A stretch of 64,000 nt of DNA, taken from assembly GCF_012927745.1 (NCBI RefSeq), contig NZ_JABBKX010000005.1:1-64000 (forward strand). The letters are read 5' to 3'. Shown one piece after another: positions 52,703 through 60,136 of this stretch (within the stretch, counting starts at the first letter, position 1; each line of letters begins with the position of its first letter). A program made the translations under genes and the position numbers. The stretch is from Neoroseomonas marina. GTDB taxonomy: Bacteria; Pseudomonadota; Alphaproteobacteria; Acetobacterales; Acetobacteraceae. Under the pieces are notes generated by a model. That model ran no database searches. It was not told the DNA's origin and was given only the letters and a program-made list of their open reading frames with translations.

Positions 52703-53725
52703 TCATGCCAGGGGCAGCCAGAGCACGTCCTCGATCCGCGGCGCGCCCGAGGCGAGCATCGCCAGCCGGTCGAAGCCCAGAGCGATGCCGGCCGTCGGCG
52801 GCAGCCCCTGGTCCAGCGCGGCGAGGAAATCCTCGTCCACCTCCCACCCCTGCTCGCCGGTGATGCGGCGGCGCTCGGCGTTCGCTTCCTCGAAGCGCAG
52901 GCGCTGCTCGGCGGGGTCGGTCAGCTCGTCGAAGGCGTTGGCGAGCTCGATGCCGGCCACGAACAATTCGAAGCGCAGCGCGGCGCGGGGGTCGGCCGGG
53001 TCGCGCCGGGCGAGCGCCGCCTGGGGGGCCGGCCAATGCGTCAGGAAGGTCGCCCGCCCGCGGCCGATCGCGGGTTCCACCCGTTCCAGCAGCAGGCGGA
53101 AGAACAGGTCCTCCCAGCTTTCGTCGGGGCGGGGCGGCAGGCCGGCGGCGGCGGCCGCGGCATGGAGCCGGGCCGCGTCGCCCTCGGTGCCCAGGATGTC
53201 GAGACCATTGCAGTGGCGGCGGAAGGCCTCGGCCATGGTCAGGCGCTCGAAGGGGAGGCGCAGGTCGGTCGCGACGCCCTCATGCGCGACCACCGGCGGG
53301 CAGACTGCGCGGACATAGGCTTCCGTCTCCTCCATCAGCCCCTCGAAGGACAGGCCGGGGCGATACCATTCCAGCATGGTGAATTCGGGGGCGTGGCGGG
53401 CCGAGACCTCCCCGTTCCGCCACACCCGCGCCAGTTCGAAGACCGGCCCTGCCCCGCCCGCCAGCAGCTTCTTGATCGCCAGTTCGGGCGAGGTCCGCAG
53501 CCACAGCCCCCGCCCCTCCCCCGCGCCGAGATGCGGTTCGAAACGGGTGCCGAAGGCGCGGATATGGACCTCGGCGCCCGGTGCGGGGACCAGGCAGGGG
53601 GTCTCGACCTCCCGGTAGCCGCGCCCCGTGAAGAAGGCGCGGGTCGCCGCGACCAGCGCGGCGCGGCGGTCGAGGAAGGGCAGGCGCGCGGCGAGCCGCT
53701 CGGGGCTCCAGGGGGCATTCGGCAT
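52703..53725 (-). CDS. epmA: elongation factor P--(R)-beta-lysine ligase
   Basis: EpmA (PoxA/GenX) is a truncated class II lysyl-tRNA synthetase that attaches beta-lysine to a lysine of EF-P. It has 340 residues: YREVETPCLVPAPGAEVHIRAF, motif 2-like FELARVWRNGEVSARHAPEF, substrate-binding ELFVAGIELANAFDELTDP, and motif 3 GIALGFDRLAML. The anticodon-binding domain of true LysRS is missing, as expected. ATG 53725 follows a frame that would otherwise overlap the divergent epmB start; the two starts are only 35 bases apart. Its partners epmB and efp are in the same region. Confidence 0.94.
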   Translation of the reverse strand: MPNAPWSPERLAARLPFLDRRAALVAATRAFFTGRGYREVETPCLVPAPGAEVHIRAFGTRFEPHLGAGEGRGLWLRTSPELAIKKLLAGGAGPVFELARVWRNGEVSARHAPEFTMLEWYRPGLSFEGLMEETEAYVRAVCPPVVAHEGVATDLRLPFERLTMAEAFRRHCNGLDILGTEGDAARLHAAAAAAGLPPRPDESWEDLFFRLLLERVEPAIGRGRATFLTHWPAPQAALARRDPADPRAALRFELFVAGIELANAFDELTDPAEQRLRFEEANAERRRITGEQGWEVDEDFLAALDQGLPPTAGIALGFDRLAMLASGAPRIEDVLWLPLA

Positions 53726-53760
53726 TGTGCGGACAGGGGCGTTGCAGTAACCGCCCGACC

Positions 53761-54747
53761 ATGCCGGACGGTGACACGACACGCCAGGGACGCACGCTGC
53801 GCAGCGCCCGCGCCCTGCGCGAGGCCGGGCTGATCCCCCCCGCGGCCGAGGCCGCCGCCGCGCGCGTCGCCGAACGGTACGCCATTTCCGTCACGCCCCA
53901 CGTCGCGCGGCTGATCGACCCCGCCGACCCGGCCGACCCCATCGCCCGGCAATACATCCCCGACGCCGCCGAACTGGCGACCGCCCCGCACGAGGTCGAC
54001 GACCCCACCGCCGACGGCCCCTTCACCCCGGTCAAGGGCGTGGTCCACCGATACCCGGACCGGGCGCTGCTGAAGCCGCTGCTCGCCTGCCCCGTCTATT
54101 GCCGCTTCTGCTTCCGGCGCGAGGTGGTGGGCCCCGATGGCGGCCTGCTGACCGAGGCGGAGCTGGACGCCGCGCTGGCCTGGTTCGAAGCCACGCCCGC
54201 GGTGAAGGAGGCGGTGCTGACCGGGGGCGACCCGCTGATGCTCTCGCCCCGCCGGCTCGGCGCGATCCTGGCCCGCCTGGCGGCGGCGGCGCATATCGAG
54301 ACGCTGCGCATCCACACCCGCGTCCCGGTCGCCGACCCGGGGCGCATCGACGCCGCCATGGCGGCGGCGCTGGACCAGGACAAGCCCGTCTTCCTCGCCG
54401 TCCATGCCAACCATGCGCGGGAATTCACGGCCGAGGCGCAGGACGCGCTCGCGCGCCTCGCCCGCGCAGGCGTGCCGCTGCTGGGCCAGACGGTGCTGCT
54501 GCGCGGGGTGAACGACAGCCCCGAAGCGCTCGAGGCGCTGTTCCGCGCCATGATCCGCGCGCGGGTGAAACCGTATTACCTGCACGCGCTGGACCCCGCG
54601 CCGGGGACCGCGCGCTTCGCGGTGCCGGACGAGGACGGGTTGGCCCTGCTGCGCGCGCTGCGCGGGCGGGTGCCGGGGCACGCCATCCCGGACTTCGTGC
54701 GGGAACGCCCGCAGGGCGGGGGGAAGAGGCCGGTCGGGCAGGCGTGA
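53761..54747 (+). CDS. epmB: EF-P beta-lysylation protein / lysine 2,3-aminomutase-like radical SAM enzyme
   Basis: EpmB converts (S)-alpha-lysine to (R)-beta-lysine, the substrate of EpmA. It has 328 residues; the radical SAM cluster is CPVYCRFCF (C110, C114, C117), followed by EAVLTGGDPLMLS and THVPVADPGRID-like sequence (TRVPVADPGRI). The PLP-binding lysine is in RVKPYYLHALD. ATG 53761 was chosen; the frame opens at 53725 but the family starts later. It faces epmA, with efp 1.85 kb downstream beyond a foreign-looking gene, and it ends at a family C hairpin. Confidence 0.94.
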   Translation: MPDGDTTRQGRTLRSARALREAGLIPPAAEAAAARVAERYAISVTPHVARLIDPADPADPIARQYIPDAAELATAPHEVDDPTADGPFTPVKGVVHRYPDRALLKPLLACPVYCRFCFRREVVGPDGGLLTEAELDAALAWFEATPAVKEAVLTGGDPLMLSPRRLGAILARLAAAAHIETLRIHTRVPVADPGRIDAAMAAALDQDKPVFLAVHANHAREFTAEAQDALARLARAGVPLLGQTVLLRGVNDSPEALEALFRAMIRARVKPYYLHALDPAPGTARFAVPDEDGLALLRALRGRVPGHAIPDFVRERPQGGGKRPVGQA

Positions 54748-54759
54748 GGGTGACGCCGC

Positions 54760-54805
54760 GGGGGCGCCGCCCCCGGACCCCCGCCGAGGGCCGAAAGGCC
54801 CTCGG
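54760..54805. repeat. single intergenic palindromic repeat (family C) after epmB
   Basis: Two adjacent hairpins, GGGGGCGCCGCCCCC (54760-54774) and CCGAGGGCC-GA-AAGG... (54784-54805), match one arm of the family C elements at 24623, 35511 and 59912. Here the element is unpaired and lies 13 bases after the epmB stop, a place suited to a terminator. Confidence 0.7.
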
Positions 54806-54879
54806 AACCCGATTTTCCGCCCTTGGGCCATGGGGGCGCTATTTCAGGCGCCAGCGGCGGCGGTTGCCGGCGGAGCTAC

Positions 54880-56590
54880 TATGAAGGTCTCACTAGACTG
54901 CCCTTGTGCAGGGCTGGGACTTACAGGGATGACTTGTGTTTCACTTCATCAATTCGTCAGCCTATTAATGCCAATTGCTCGTTCGATCTGCTTACGAAGA
55001 TTTATCAATCCCCTGTTTTCACTCGGAGTCGTTGGTATAGTAAGAGGTTCAAGGCCATCAAACCCTTCCGCAGCTTCAAGTCTAATGTGTTTGTTGTGAG
55101 ATTTTTCAACGTATCCGTGCTGCCGAAGCAATGACACCAGTTCACTGGCAACACGCCTAGGGTCCTTAGTGGCTCGTTCTAGATCGCGAGATAGCTCGCT
55201 CAGCGCCGGCGCGACGCGAAGTCGTTCGACAACTCGCCCCAAGATCGATTTCGTTCTCCCATCAAGTCCAATTTGATCTGCAATATCTAAAGTCATTTTA
55301 GCAGCAAAACGCAATCTATCAGAAATTTCTCCAAGATATATTTCAGGCCCAAGTTGACGAGCGAAACCCTCCTCTTCAAAATCGCTGTCACTACGCCCAA
55401 CATTAACATCTGCATGAGCACTAATTTGTCGCTCTAACTCTCCGATTTTATCTTGAAGATTTTCAATCTCTTCCAAATAAAGTCGTTCATTTTCTGCGGC
55501 GGTAAGTCTCTTCTTTTCGCGCTCACGATGAGCACGAAGTGCCTGCTCCTGCAGTTCAGTCCAGTCCCAACCAAAGGCTGGCATTTGGCTACGCATACTA
55601 GAAGCCGCCGCCCGAACTGCAACCGATAGATCCTTCCCGCCCTGCATCTGCCATCGCAAATAGTAACGCTTGACTATCCCAGCACCGGGGGCCGAGAGCC
55701 CCAATGTCCCGCCGTAGACGTTTCGCCCGTCGCTTTCATTGCGGAGCCGGAGAGAAAATGCGCGATTTGGCTCGACGACAACATGAGCGACGCCACCCAA
55801 ATCGTATGCTAATTTCTCGATCTCTCTGCGATTCAAAATCCAGCGATTATTATCAGATGCAGAAATATATAAAATAGGAAGCCATCTTGTTGCCTCACCG
55901 AGCGTTATTGCCTTAGCTGTTTCTAAGCTCTTCTTGTTTTCTTTTAGCCAAAACGGCTGATCGGATATTGATAAGAGATTGTCGTTACCACCCCACCCAT
56001 TCTTCAAAAGCGACTTAACGAGGTAAGGTTTGCGCGGGCTTTCCAAATGCGCCCCGGGCGTTCTCGCGAAGCATTGGGTACGAAGACGTACAAGTTCCTG
56101 CGCCCCTACCCCGGCAGAGCGCTTCAGGACACCTTCCGTTCTCCAGAGTCTCCCCTCTTCGTCAGGAAAGTCGTGCCGAAAGCCAACCGCGCTCCAGTCG
56201 TCTCCGTCACGAAGTTCCCGAAGGCGCAATTCTTCTCCAGTCGGGGATCGCAGATGTGCGTTCTCGCCATCCAATTCCGCTTCAGCGCCCAAAGCTAGAA
56301 CTGTGCTGTAAGATGTTCCCTGTAACCAAGCGATCACCTCGGCGACAAAAGCAGCGCGGCTTGATGCCGGCTTCAAAGGAAATTCTGTCGAGAACGGGAG
56401 CATATTGAGAGCATTGGCGCTCGACGCCCGCCGGTCAACGTCGAAGTAAGGAGCGCCGTAGTGACGGGGTGGCAACACCGGTTGCTGCCTTGGAGGCCTA
56501 TCTGCAGCCGCCTAGGATGGAGCCCAGTTGGGTTGCTGATCGCAGTCCGACGTTGTATCGCCCTCGCCTCTCTCACACGAACGCCCGGAC
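54880..56590. other. AT-richer insert between epmB and efp (probable horizontally acquired segment)
   Basis: From about 54880 the sequence abruptly changes from very GC-rich to markedly AT-richer, with runs such as TATTAATGCC and AGAAATATATAAAATAGG that are absent elsewhere. It returns to normal composition just before efp at 56599. The insert holds one gene on the minus strand. No insertion sequence, tRNA or clear direct repeats mark its ends, so it may be a gene exchanged at a hotspot by homologous recombination through its flanks. Confidence 0.8.
54949..56478 (-). CDS. unknown multidomain protein with coiled coil and HicA-like C-terminus; candidate foreign gene
   Basis: This 509-residue protein has codon use and base composition clearly unlike its neighbours. 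N-terminal 30-190 has no motif I know. About 195-275 (PILYISASDNNRWILNRREI, LAYDLGGVAHVVVEP, YGGTLGLSAPG) is a compact alpha/beta domain. Residues 305-355 form a coiled coil. About 445-504 (SLLRQHGYVEKSHNKHIRL, then LTIPTTPSENRGLINLRKQI) resembles HicA/YcfA proteins, including the S-H-x-x-H strand. It has no signal or membrane helix. GTG 56478 is the longest start; ATG 56403 (MLPFSTEF) is an alternative. It lies alone, antisense to epmB and efp. The function is not known; a defence or toxin-like role is a guess from context. Confidence 0.8.
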   Translation of the reverse strand: MLPPRHYGAPYFDVDRRASSANALNMLPFSTEFPLKPASSRAAFVAEVIAWLQGTSYSTVLALGAEAELDGENAHLRSPTGEELRLRELRDGDDWSAVGFRHDFPDEEGRLWRTEGVLKRSAGVGAQELVRLRTQCFARTPGAHLESPRKPYLVKSLLKNGWGGNDNLLSISDQPFWLKENKKSLETAKAITLGEATRWLPILYISASDNNRWILNRREIEKLAYDLGGVAHVVVEPNRAFSLRLRNESDGRNVYGGTLGLSAPGAGIVKRYYLRWQMQGGKDLSVAVRAAASSMRSQMPAFGWDWTELQEQALRAHREREKKRLTAAENERLYLEEIENLQDKIGELERQISAHADVNVGRSDSDFEEEGFARQLGPEIYLGEISDRLRFAAKMTLDIADQIGLDGRTKSILGRVVERLRVAPALSELSRDLERATKDPRRVASELVSLLRQHGYVEKSHNKHIRLEAAEGFDGLEPLTIPTTPSENRGLINLRKQIERAIGINRLTN

Positions 56591-56598
56591 CCGACCTC

Positions 56599-57165
56599 AT
56601 GGCAAAGATGCAAGCCAACCAGATGCGTGCCGGCATGGTCATCGAGTTCGAAGGGGCTCGCTACACCATCCTCAAGCAGAACATCATGATCCCGGGGAAG
56701 GGCGCGGCGGTCATCCAGGTGGAGATGCGCAACGTCAAGACCGGCGCCAAGAAGGACCAGCGCTGGCGGACCGCCGACACGGTCGAGCGCCTGACCACCG
56801 AGGACAAGGAGTTCACCTACTCCTACACCGACGGCACCAACCTGGTGCTGATGGACCCGGAAAGCTTCGAGCAGACCATGGTCCCGCAGGACATCCTCGG
56901 CGACCGCCTGCCCTATCTGCAGGAGAACATGACGGTCAACGTCAAGCTCATCGAGGGCGAGCCCGTCTCGATGGACCTGCCCGAGACCATCGTGCTCGAG
57001 GTGGTGGAAGCCGATCCGGTCGTGAAGGGCCAGACCGCCTCTTCCTCCTACAAGCCGGCGGTGATGTCGAACGGCGTGAAGGTCATGGTGCCCCCCTTCA
57101 TCACGGCGGGCGAGAAGATCGTCGTGAAGACCGCCGACGGGACCTATTACGAACGCGCGAAGTAA
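56599..57165 (+). CDS. efp: elongation factor P
   Basis: EF-P relieves ribosome stalling at consecutive prolines. It has 188 residues and three beta domains. The modified residue is lysine 34 in IPGKGAAV, the position that EpmA and EpmB beta-lysylate; other features are NVKTGAKKDQRWRTADTVE and the C-terminal TAGEKIVVKTADGTYYERAK. ATG 56599 was chosen, although the frame is open upstream. With epmA and epmB close by, the organism has the complete bacterial beta-lysyl-EF-P pathway (the hydroxylase EpmC is not in view). A proline-rich TolA and YebC in the same window give it likely clients and company. Confidence 0.97.
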   Translation: MAKMQANQMRAGMVIEFEGARYTILKQNIMIPGKGAAVIQVEMRNVKTGAKKDQRWRTADTVERLTTEDKEFTYSYTDGTNLVLMDPESFEQTMVPQDILGDRLPYLQENMTVNVKLIEGEPVSMDLPETIVLEVVEADPVVKGQTASSSYKPAVMSNGVKVMVPPFITAGEKIVVKTADGTYYERAK

Positions 57166-57183
57166 GACTTCGCGCGTTCTGAG

Positions 57184-57311
57184 TGCCTCAGGCGCCGGCG
57201 CGCGCGTCCGCGCGCTAGGCTTGCGCGCCGTGGACTGCCGCGCCGGGTGCTACTGACGGTCTGGGCGCGGTCGCGCCTTCGCGCTCCCGGCCCGAGGCAT
57301 TGCCTCGGGCC
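57184..57311 (+). repeat. composite dispersed repeat (family A) with terminator-like hairpin after efp
   Basis: A 49-bp unit at 57184-57232 (TGCCTCAGGCGCC... to GCGCGCCGTG) is followed by GGGCGCGGTCGCGC and a hairpin GGCCCGAGGC/GCCTCGGGCC (57289-57298/57302-57311). A T-containing tail CTTTCGTTTC follows, so the element can act as the efp terminator. Related copies are at 43686-43871 (minus strand) and 62634-62770. It fills most of the 244-base space before suhB. Confidence 0.75.
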
Positions 57312-57409
57312 GCTTTCGTTTCGGTTGCCGCGGGTCCGGGGGGCTGGCCCCCCGTCGCCGCCTCCGCTAACCCTCCATCCGCTCTTTCCCCCGCAAGGTT
57401 CGTCTGATC

Positions 57410-58255
57410 ATGCCGCCCGTCTCGTCGCGTCTTTCGCCTGCCATGCAGGTCGTCACCTCCGCCGTGCGCAAGGCGGGCCGCCGGCTGCTGCGCGACTTCG
57501 GGGAGGTCGAGCAGCTCCAGGTCTCGGTGAAGGGTCCGTCCGACTTCGTGTCCACCGCCGACCTGCGCGCCGAGCAGACGCTGAAGGAGGAGCTGTCCAA
57601 GGCCCGGCCCGCCTTCGGCTTCCTGATGGAGGAATCGGGCGTCAGCGGGAATGAATCCTGGGAATGGCGCTGGGTGGTCGATCCGCTGGACGGCACCACG
57701 AACTTCCTGCACGGCATTCCGCATTGGGCGATCTCGGTCGGGATCGAGAAGCGCATCGACGCCGAGAAGAGCGAGATCATGGCGGGCGTGATCTACAACC
57801 CCGCCTCGGACGAGCTGTTCTGGGCCGAGAAGGGCGTGGGCGCGTTCCTCAACGACCGGCGCCTGCGCGTGTCGGGGCGGAAGGAGATGCGCGAGGCGGT
57901 CTTCGCGACCGGCATTCCCTTCGCCGGCGTGCCGCGCAAGGCGGAGTTCAGTGCGATCCTGCACAAGGTCATGCCGCAGGTGGCGGGCGTGCGGCGCTTC
58001 GGCGCGGCGTCGCTCGACCTGGCCTGGGTGGCGGCCGGCCGGTACGAGGGCTTCTGGGAACTGGGCCTGAAGAAGTGGGACATCGCCGCCGGGCTGCTGA
58101 TGGTGAAGGAGGCCGGCGGCTTCTGGACCGACCCCGAGGGCGGCGATGCGTACGAAACCGGCAATGTGGTGGCCGGCAACGGGGCCCTGCAGCCCAAGCT
58201 GCGGGAGGTGGTGGCCGAGGGCATCGCCGCCGTGAAGGCGCGTCCGGCGGGATGA
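57410..58255 (+). CDS. suhB: inositol monophosphatase family protein
   Basis: This 281-residue Mg-dependent phosphatase of the IMPase fold has metal ligands in FLMEESG and WVVDPLDGTTNFLHGIP, and the C-terminal WELGLKKWDIAAGLLMVKEAGG, both family signatures. It hydrolyses inositol-1-phosphate or related sugar phosphates; SuhB proteins also act in rRNA transcription antitermination in enteric bacteria. ATG 57410 is clear. It is the first of four genes in a row, overlapping the next by four bases (ATGA). Confidence 0.94.
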   Translation: MPPVSSRLSPAMQVVTSAVRKAGRRLLRDFGEVEQLQVSVKGPSDFVSTADLRAEQTLKEELSKARPAFGFLMEESGVSGNESWEWRWVVDPLDGTTNFLHGIPHWAISVGIEKRIDAEKSEIMAGVIYNPASDELFWAEKGVGAFLNDRRLRVSGRKEMREAVFATGIPFAGVPRKAEFSAILHKVMPQVAGVRRFGAASLDLAWVAAGRYEGFWELGLKKWDIAAGLLMVKEAGGFWTDPEGGDAYETGNVVAGNGALQPKLREVVAEGIAAVKARPAG

Positions 58256-58773
58256 GGCGGCGGGCGGTCCTGGCGGGGCTATTCGCGGGCTCGGTCGCGC
58301 GGGCGCAGGACGTGCCGGCCGAGTTGCCGCCCGAGCCGCCGCCCGCCCCGCCCGCGCCGCCGCGCCTGGCCCCCGAGGGCGCGCCGGCCCCGGCGCAGCC
58401 GACGCCGGGCGATCCGTTGCCGACCGGGATGGCGGTCCTGCCGACCGGGGGCGTGCGACTCGTGCTCGAGTCGGCTGCGCTCGACCCGGCGCAGGCGCGG
58501 GCTCTCGAAATCTTGGGCCGCCGGTTGGCGGCGCTGCCGGCCGGGCGCATCACGGTCGAGGCGCAGGTGTCGGCGCCCGCCAACGACGTGTCGGTGGCGC
58601 GGCGGGCCTCGCTTGCGCGGGCGCAGGCGGTGAAGGCGGCGCTGATCGCCGGCGGGCTGCCGGCGACGCGGATCGACCTGCGGCCGCTGGGGCGGTTGCC
58701 GGCGGGCGTCGACCGGGTGGACGTGCTGCCCCCAGGCGTGGCAAGCCCCAATGCGGAGGCGCGGGGGCGATGA
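58252..58773 (+). CDS. periplasmic OmpA-like domain protein
   Basis: This 173-residue protein has a signal peptide (RRRAVLAGLFAGSVARAQ), a proline-rich linker of about 40 residues, and a C-terminal domain with the rhythm of OmpA/MotB C-domains: LVLESAALDPAQARALEILGRRLAALP, ITVEAQVS, RRASLARAQAVKAALIAGGLPATRIDLRPLG. The peptidoglycan-binding Asp and Arg of OmpA are not clearly kept. ATG 58252 overlaps the suhB stop, and its stop overlaps the MotA-like start (ATGA), so three genes are translationally coupled. It is probably a partner of the MotAB-like complex. Confidence 0.75.
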   Translation: MRRRAVLAGLFAGSVARAQDVPAELPPEPPPAPPAPPRLAPEGAPAPAQPTPGDPLPTGMAVLPTGGVRLVLESAALDPAQARALEILGRRLAALPAGRITVEAQVSAPANDVSVARRASLARAQAVKAALIAGGLPATRIDLRPLGRLPAGVDRVDVLPPGVASPNAEARGR

Positions 58774-59906
58774 CGCAACCCAAGGTCTATCTGTGGCGGA
58801 TGCTGGGCTTCCTCGGCGCCGTGGCGATCGTGACCGCCGCGCTGTCGGGGGAATTGGCGCACGCCTTCGCGGCCAACCCCGTGCTGAACGGCGTGATCGT
58901 CGCGGTGCTGCTGTTCGGCATCCTGTGGAACCTGCGCCAGGTGCTCTCCCTGCGGCATGAGGTCGCGTGGATCGAGGGGTTCCGGTCCGTGCGCGGCACG
59001 GGTGAGGAACCGGTGACGCCGCGGTTGCTCGCGCCCATGGCGTCGATGCTGGCGGCGCGGCGGGCGGAGCGGGTGTCGCTCTCGGCGATCGCGCTGCGGT
59101 CGGTGATGGACGGGATCCTGTCGCGGCTGGACGAGAGCCGCGAACTGTCGCGCTACATGACGGGGCTGCTGATCTTCCTCGGCCTGCTCGGGACGTTCTG
59201 GGGGCTGTTGCTGACGATCGGGTCGGTGGCGGACGTGATCGGCAACATGTCGGTCGGGTCGGGCGACCTGAACCAGCTGTTCAACCAGTTGAAGACCGGG
59301 CTCGCGCGGCCGCTGGAAGGCATGGGGACGGCGTTCTCCAGTTCGATGCTCGGCCTCGCCGGCGCGCTGGTGCTGGGGTTCATGGACCTCACCGCGGGGC
59401 AGGCGCAGAACCGCTTCACCAATGAGCTCGAGGAATGGCTCGCGGGGCTGACGCGGCTGTCGTCCTCCGGCGTGCAGGACGCGGACGGGAACGTGCCGGC
59501 TTATGTCTCCGCGCTGCTGGAGCAGACCGCGGAGAACATGGAACGCCTGCAGGCGATCCTCGGGCGCGGGGAGGACGGGCGGGCCGAGACCTCCCGCGCC
59601 CTGGTGACGCTGACCGAGCGCCTGACCGTGCTGACCGAGCAGATGCGCGCCAACAACCGGCTGATGCTGCGGGTCGCGGAGGGCCAGGCGAATCTCGGAC
59701 CCGCGCTGGCCCGCATCGCCGAAGGCGAGGCCATCGGCGGCATGGACGAGGAAACCCGCGGGCACATCCGCAACCTCGACATCCACATCGCGCGCCTGTC
59801 CGAGGACATCGCCCAGGGACGCGCCCAGGCGACCAACGAACTGCGCAACGAGATCAAGGTGCTGACCCGGACGATCGCCGCGATCGCCGAGGAGCAGGCA
59901 CGGTGA
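58770..59906 (+). CDS. MotA/TolQ/ExbB-family proton-channel protein with long C-terminal coil
   Basis: This 378-residue inner-membrane protein has helices at about 11-27, 38-57, 131-151 (GLLIFLGLLGTFWGLLLTI) and 187-206 (AFSSSMLGLAGALVLGFMD). The GLLGTFWGL and T-A-F-S-S-S-x-L-G-L-A-G motifs match the stator family. Residues 215-378 are a helical, coiled-coil tail extending into the cytoplasm. That is unlike flagellar MotA but like ZorA-type and several uncharacterised alphaproteobacterial proteins. The ATG overlaps the previous stop by four bases. It is followed, after a large palindrome, by the MotB-like gene. Likely role: proton-driven work on the envelope; substrate unknown. Confidence 0.82.
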   Translation: MTQPKVYLWRMLGFLGAVAIVTAALSGELAHAFAANPVLNGVIVAVLLFGILWNLRQVLSLRHEVAWIEGFRSVRGTGEEPVTPRLLAPMASMLAARRAERVSLSAIALRSVMDGILSRLDESRELSRYMTGLLIFLGLLGTFWGLLLTIGSVADVIGNMSVGSGDLNQLFNQLKTGLARPLEGMGTAFSSSMLGLAGALVLGFMDLTAGQAQNRFTNELEEWLAGLTRLSSSGVQDADGNVPAYVSALLEQTAENMERLQAILGRGEDGRAETSRALVTLTERLTVLTEQMRANNRLMLRVAEGQANLGPALARIAEGEAIGGMDEETRGHIRNLDIHIARLSEDIAQGRAQATNELRNEIKVLTRTIAAIAEEQAR

Positions 59907-59911
59907 GGGTT

Positions 59912-60126
59912 GCGGACGCGGGAGGGCGCTGCCCTCCCGCACCCACCCGCCAGAGGCCGAAAGGCCTCTGGACACCAGCACATTGGCCGGATGGGAGGAG
60001 GGGCGCAGGCTGCGCGCCGGGCCCGGCGGCCGTTCGGGGCCCCTCCTCCCATCCGGCCAAGTATCGGGTTCCGAGGGCCTTTCGGCCCTCGGCGGGGGGT
60101 CCAGGGGGGCGGCGCCCCCCTGTCCG
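59912..60126. repeat. nested long palindrome between MotA-like and MotB-like genes (family C pair)
   Basis: The outer arms, 59912-59972 and 60069-60126, are inverted copies of the family C element (GGGAGGGC-x-GCCCTCCC and GAGGCC-GA-AAGGCC hairpins). Inside lie perfect 22-bp inverted repeats, 59983-60004 and 60039-60060 (left arm starts TTGGCCGGATGGGAGG). The whole 230-base gap, from 59907 to 60136, is filled by this structure. Confidence 0.85.
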
Positions 60127-60136
60127 CGCCTGACCC

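Noticed and set aside
54830-55134. Short plus-strand frames at the left edge of the AT-rich insert
   Set aside because: They overlap the start of the insert and the 3' end of the 509-residue gene, begin without a ribosome-binding site, and have no recognisable domain.
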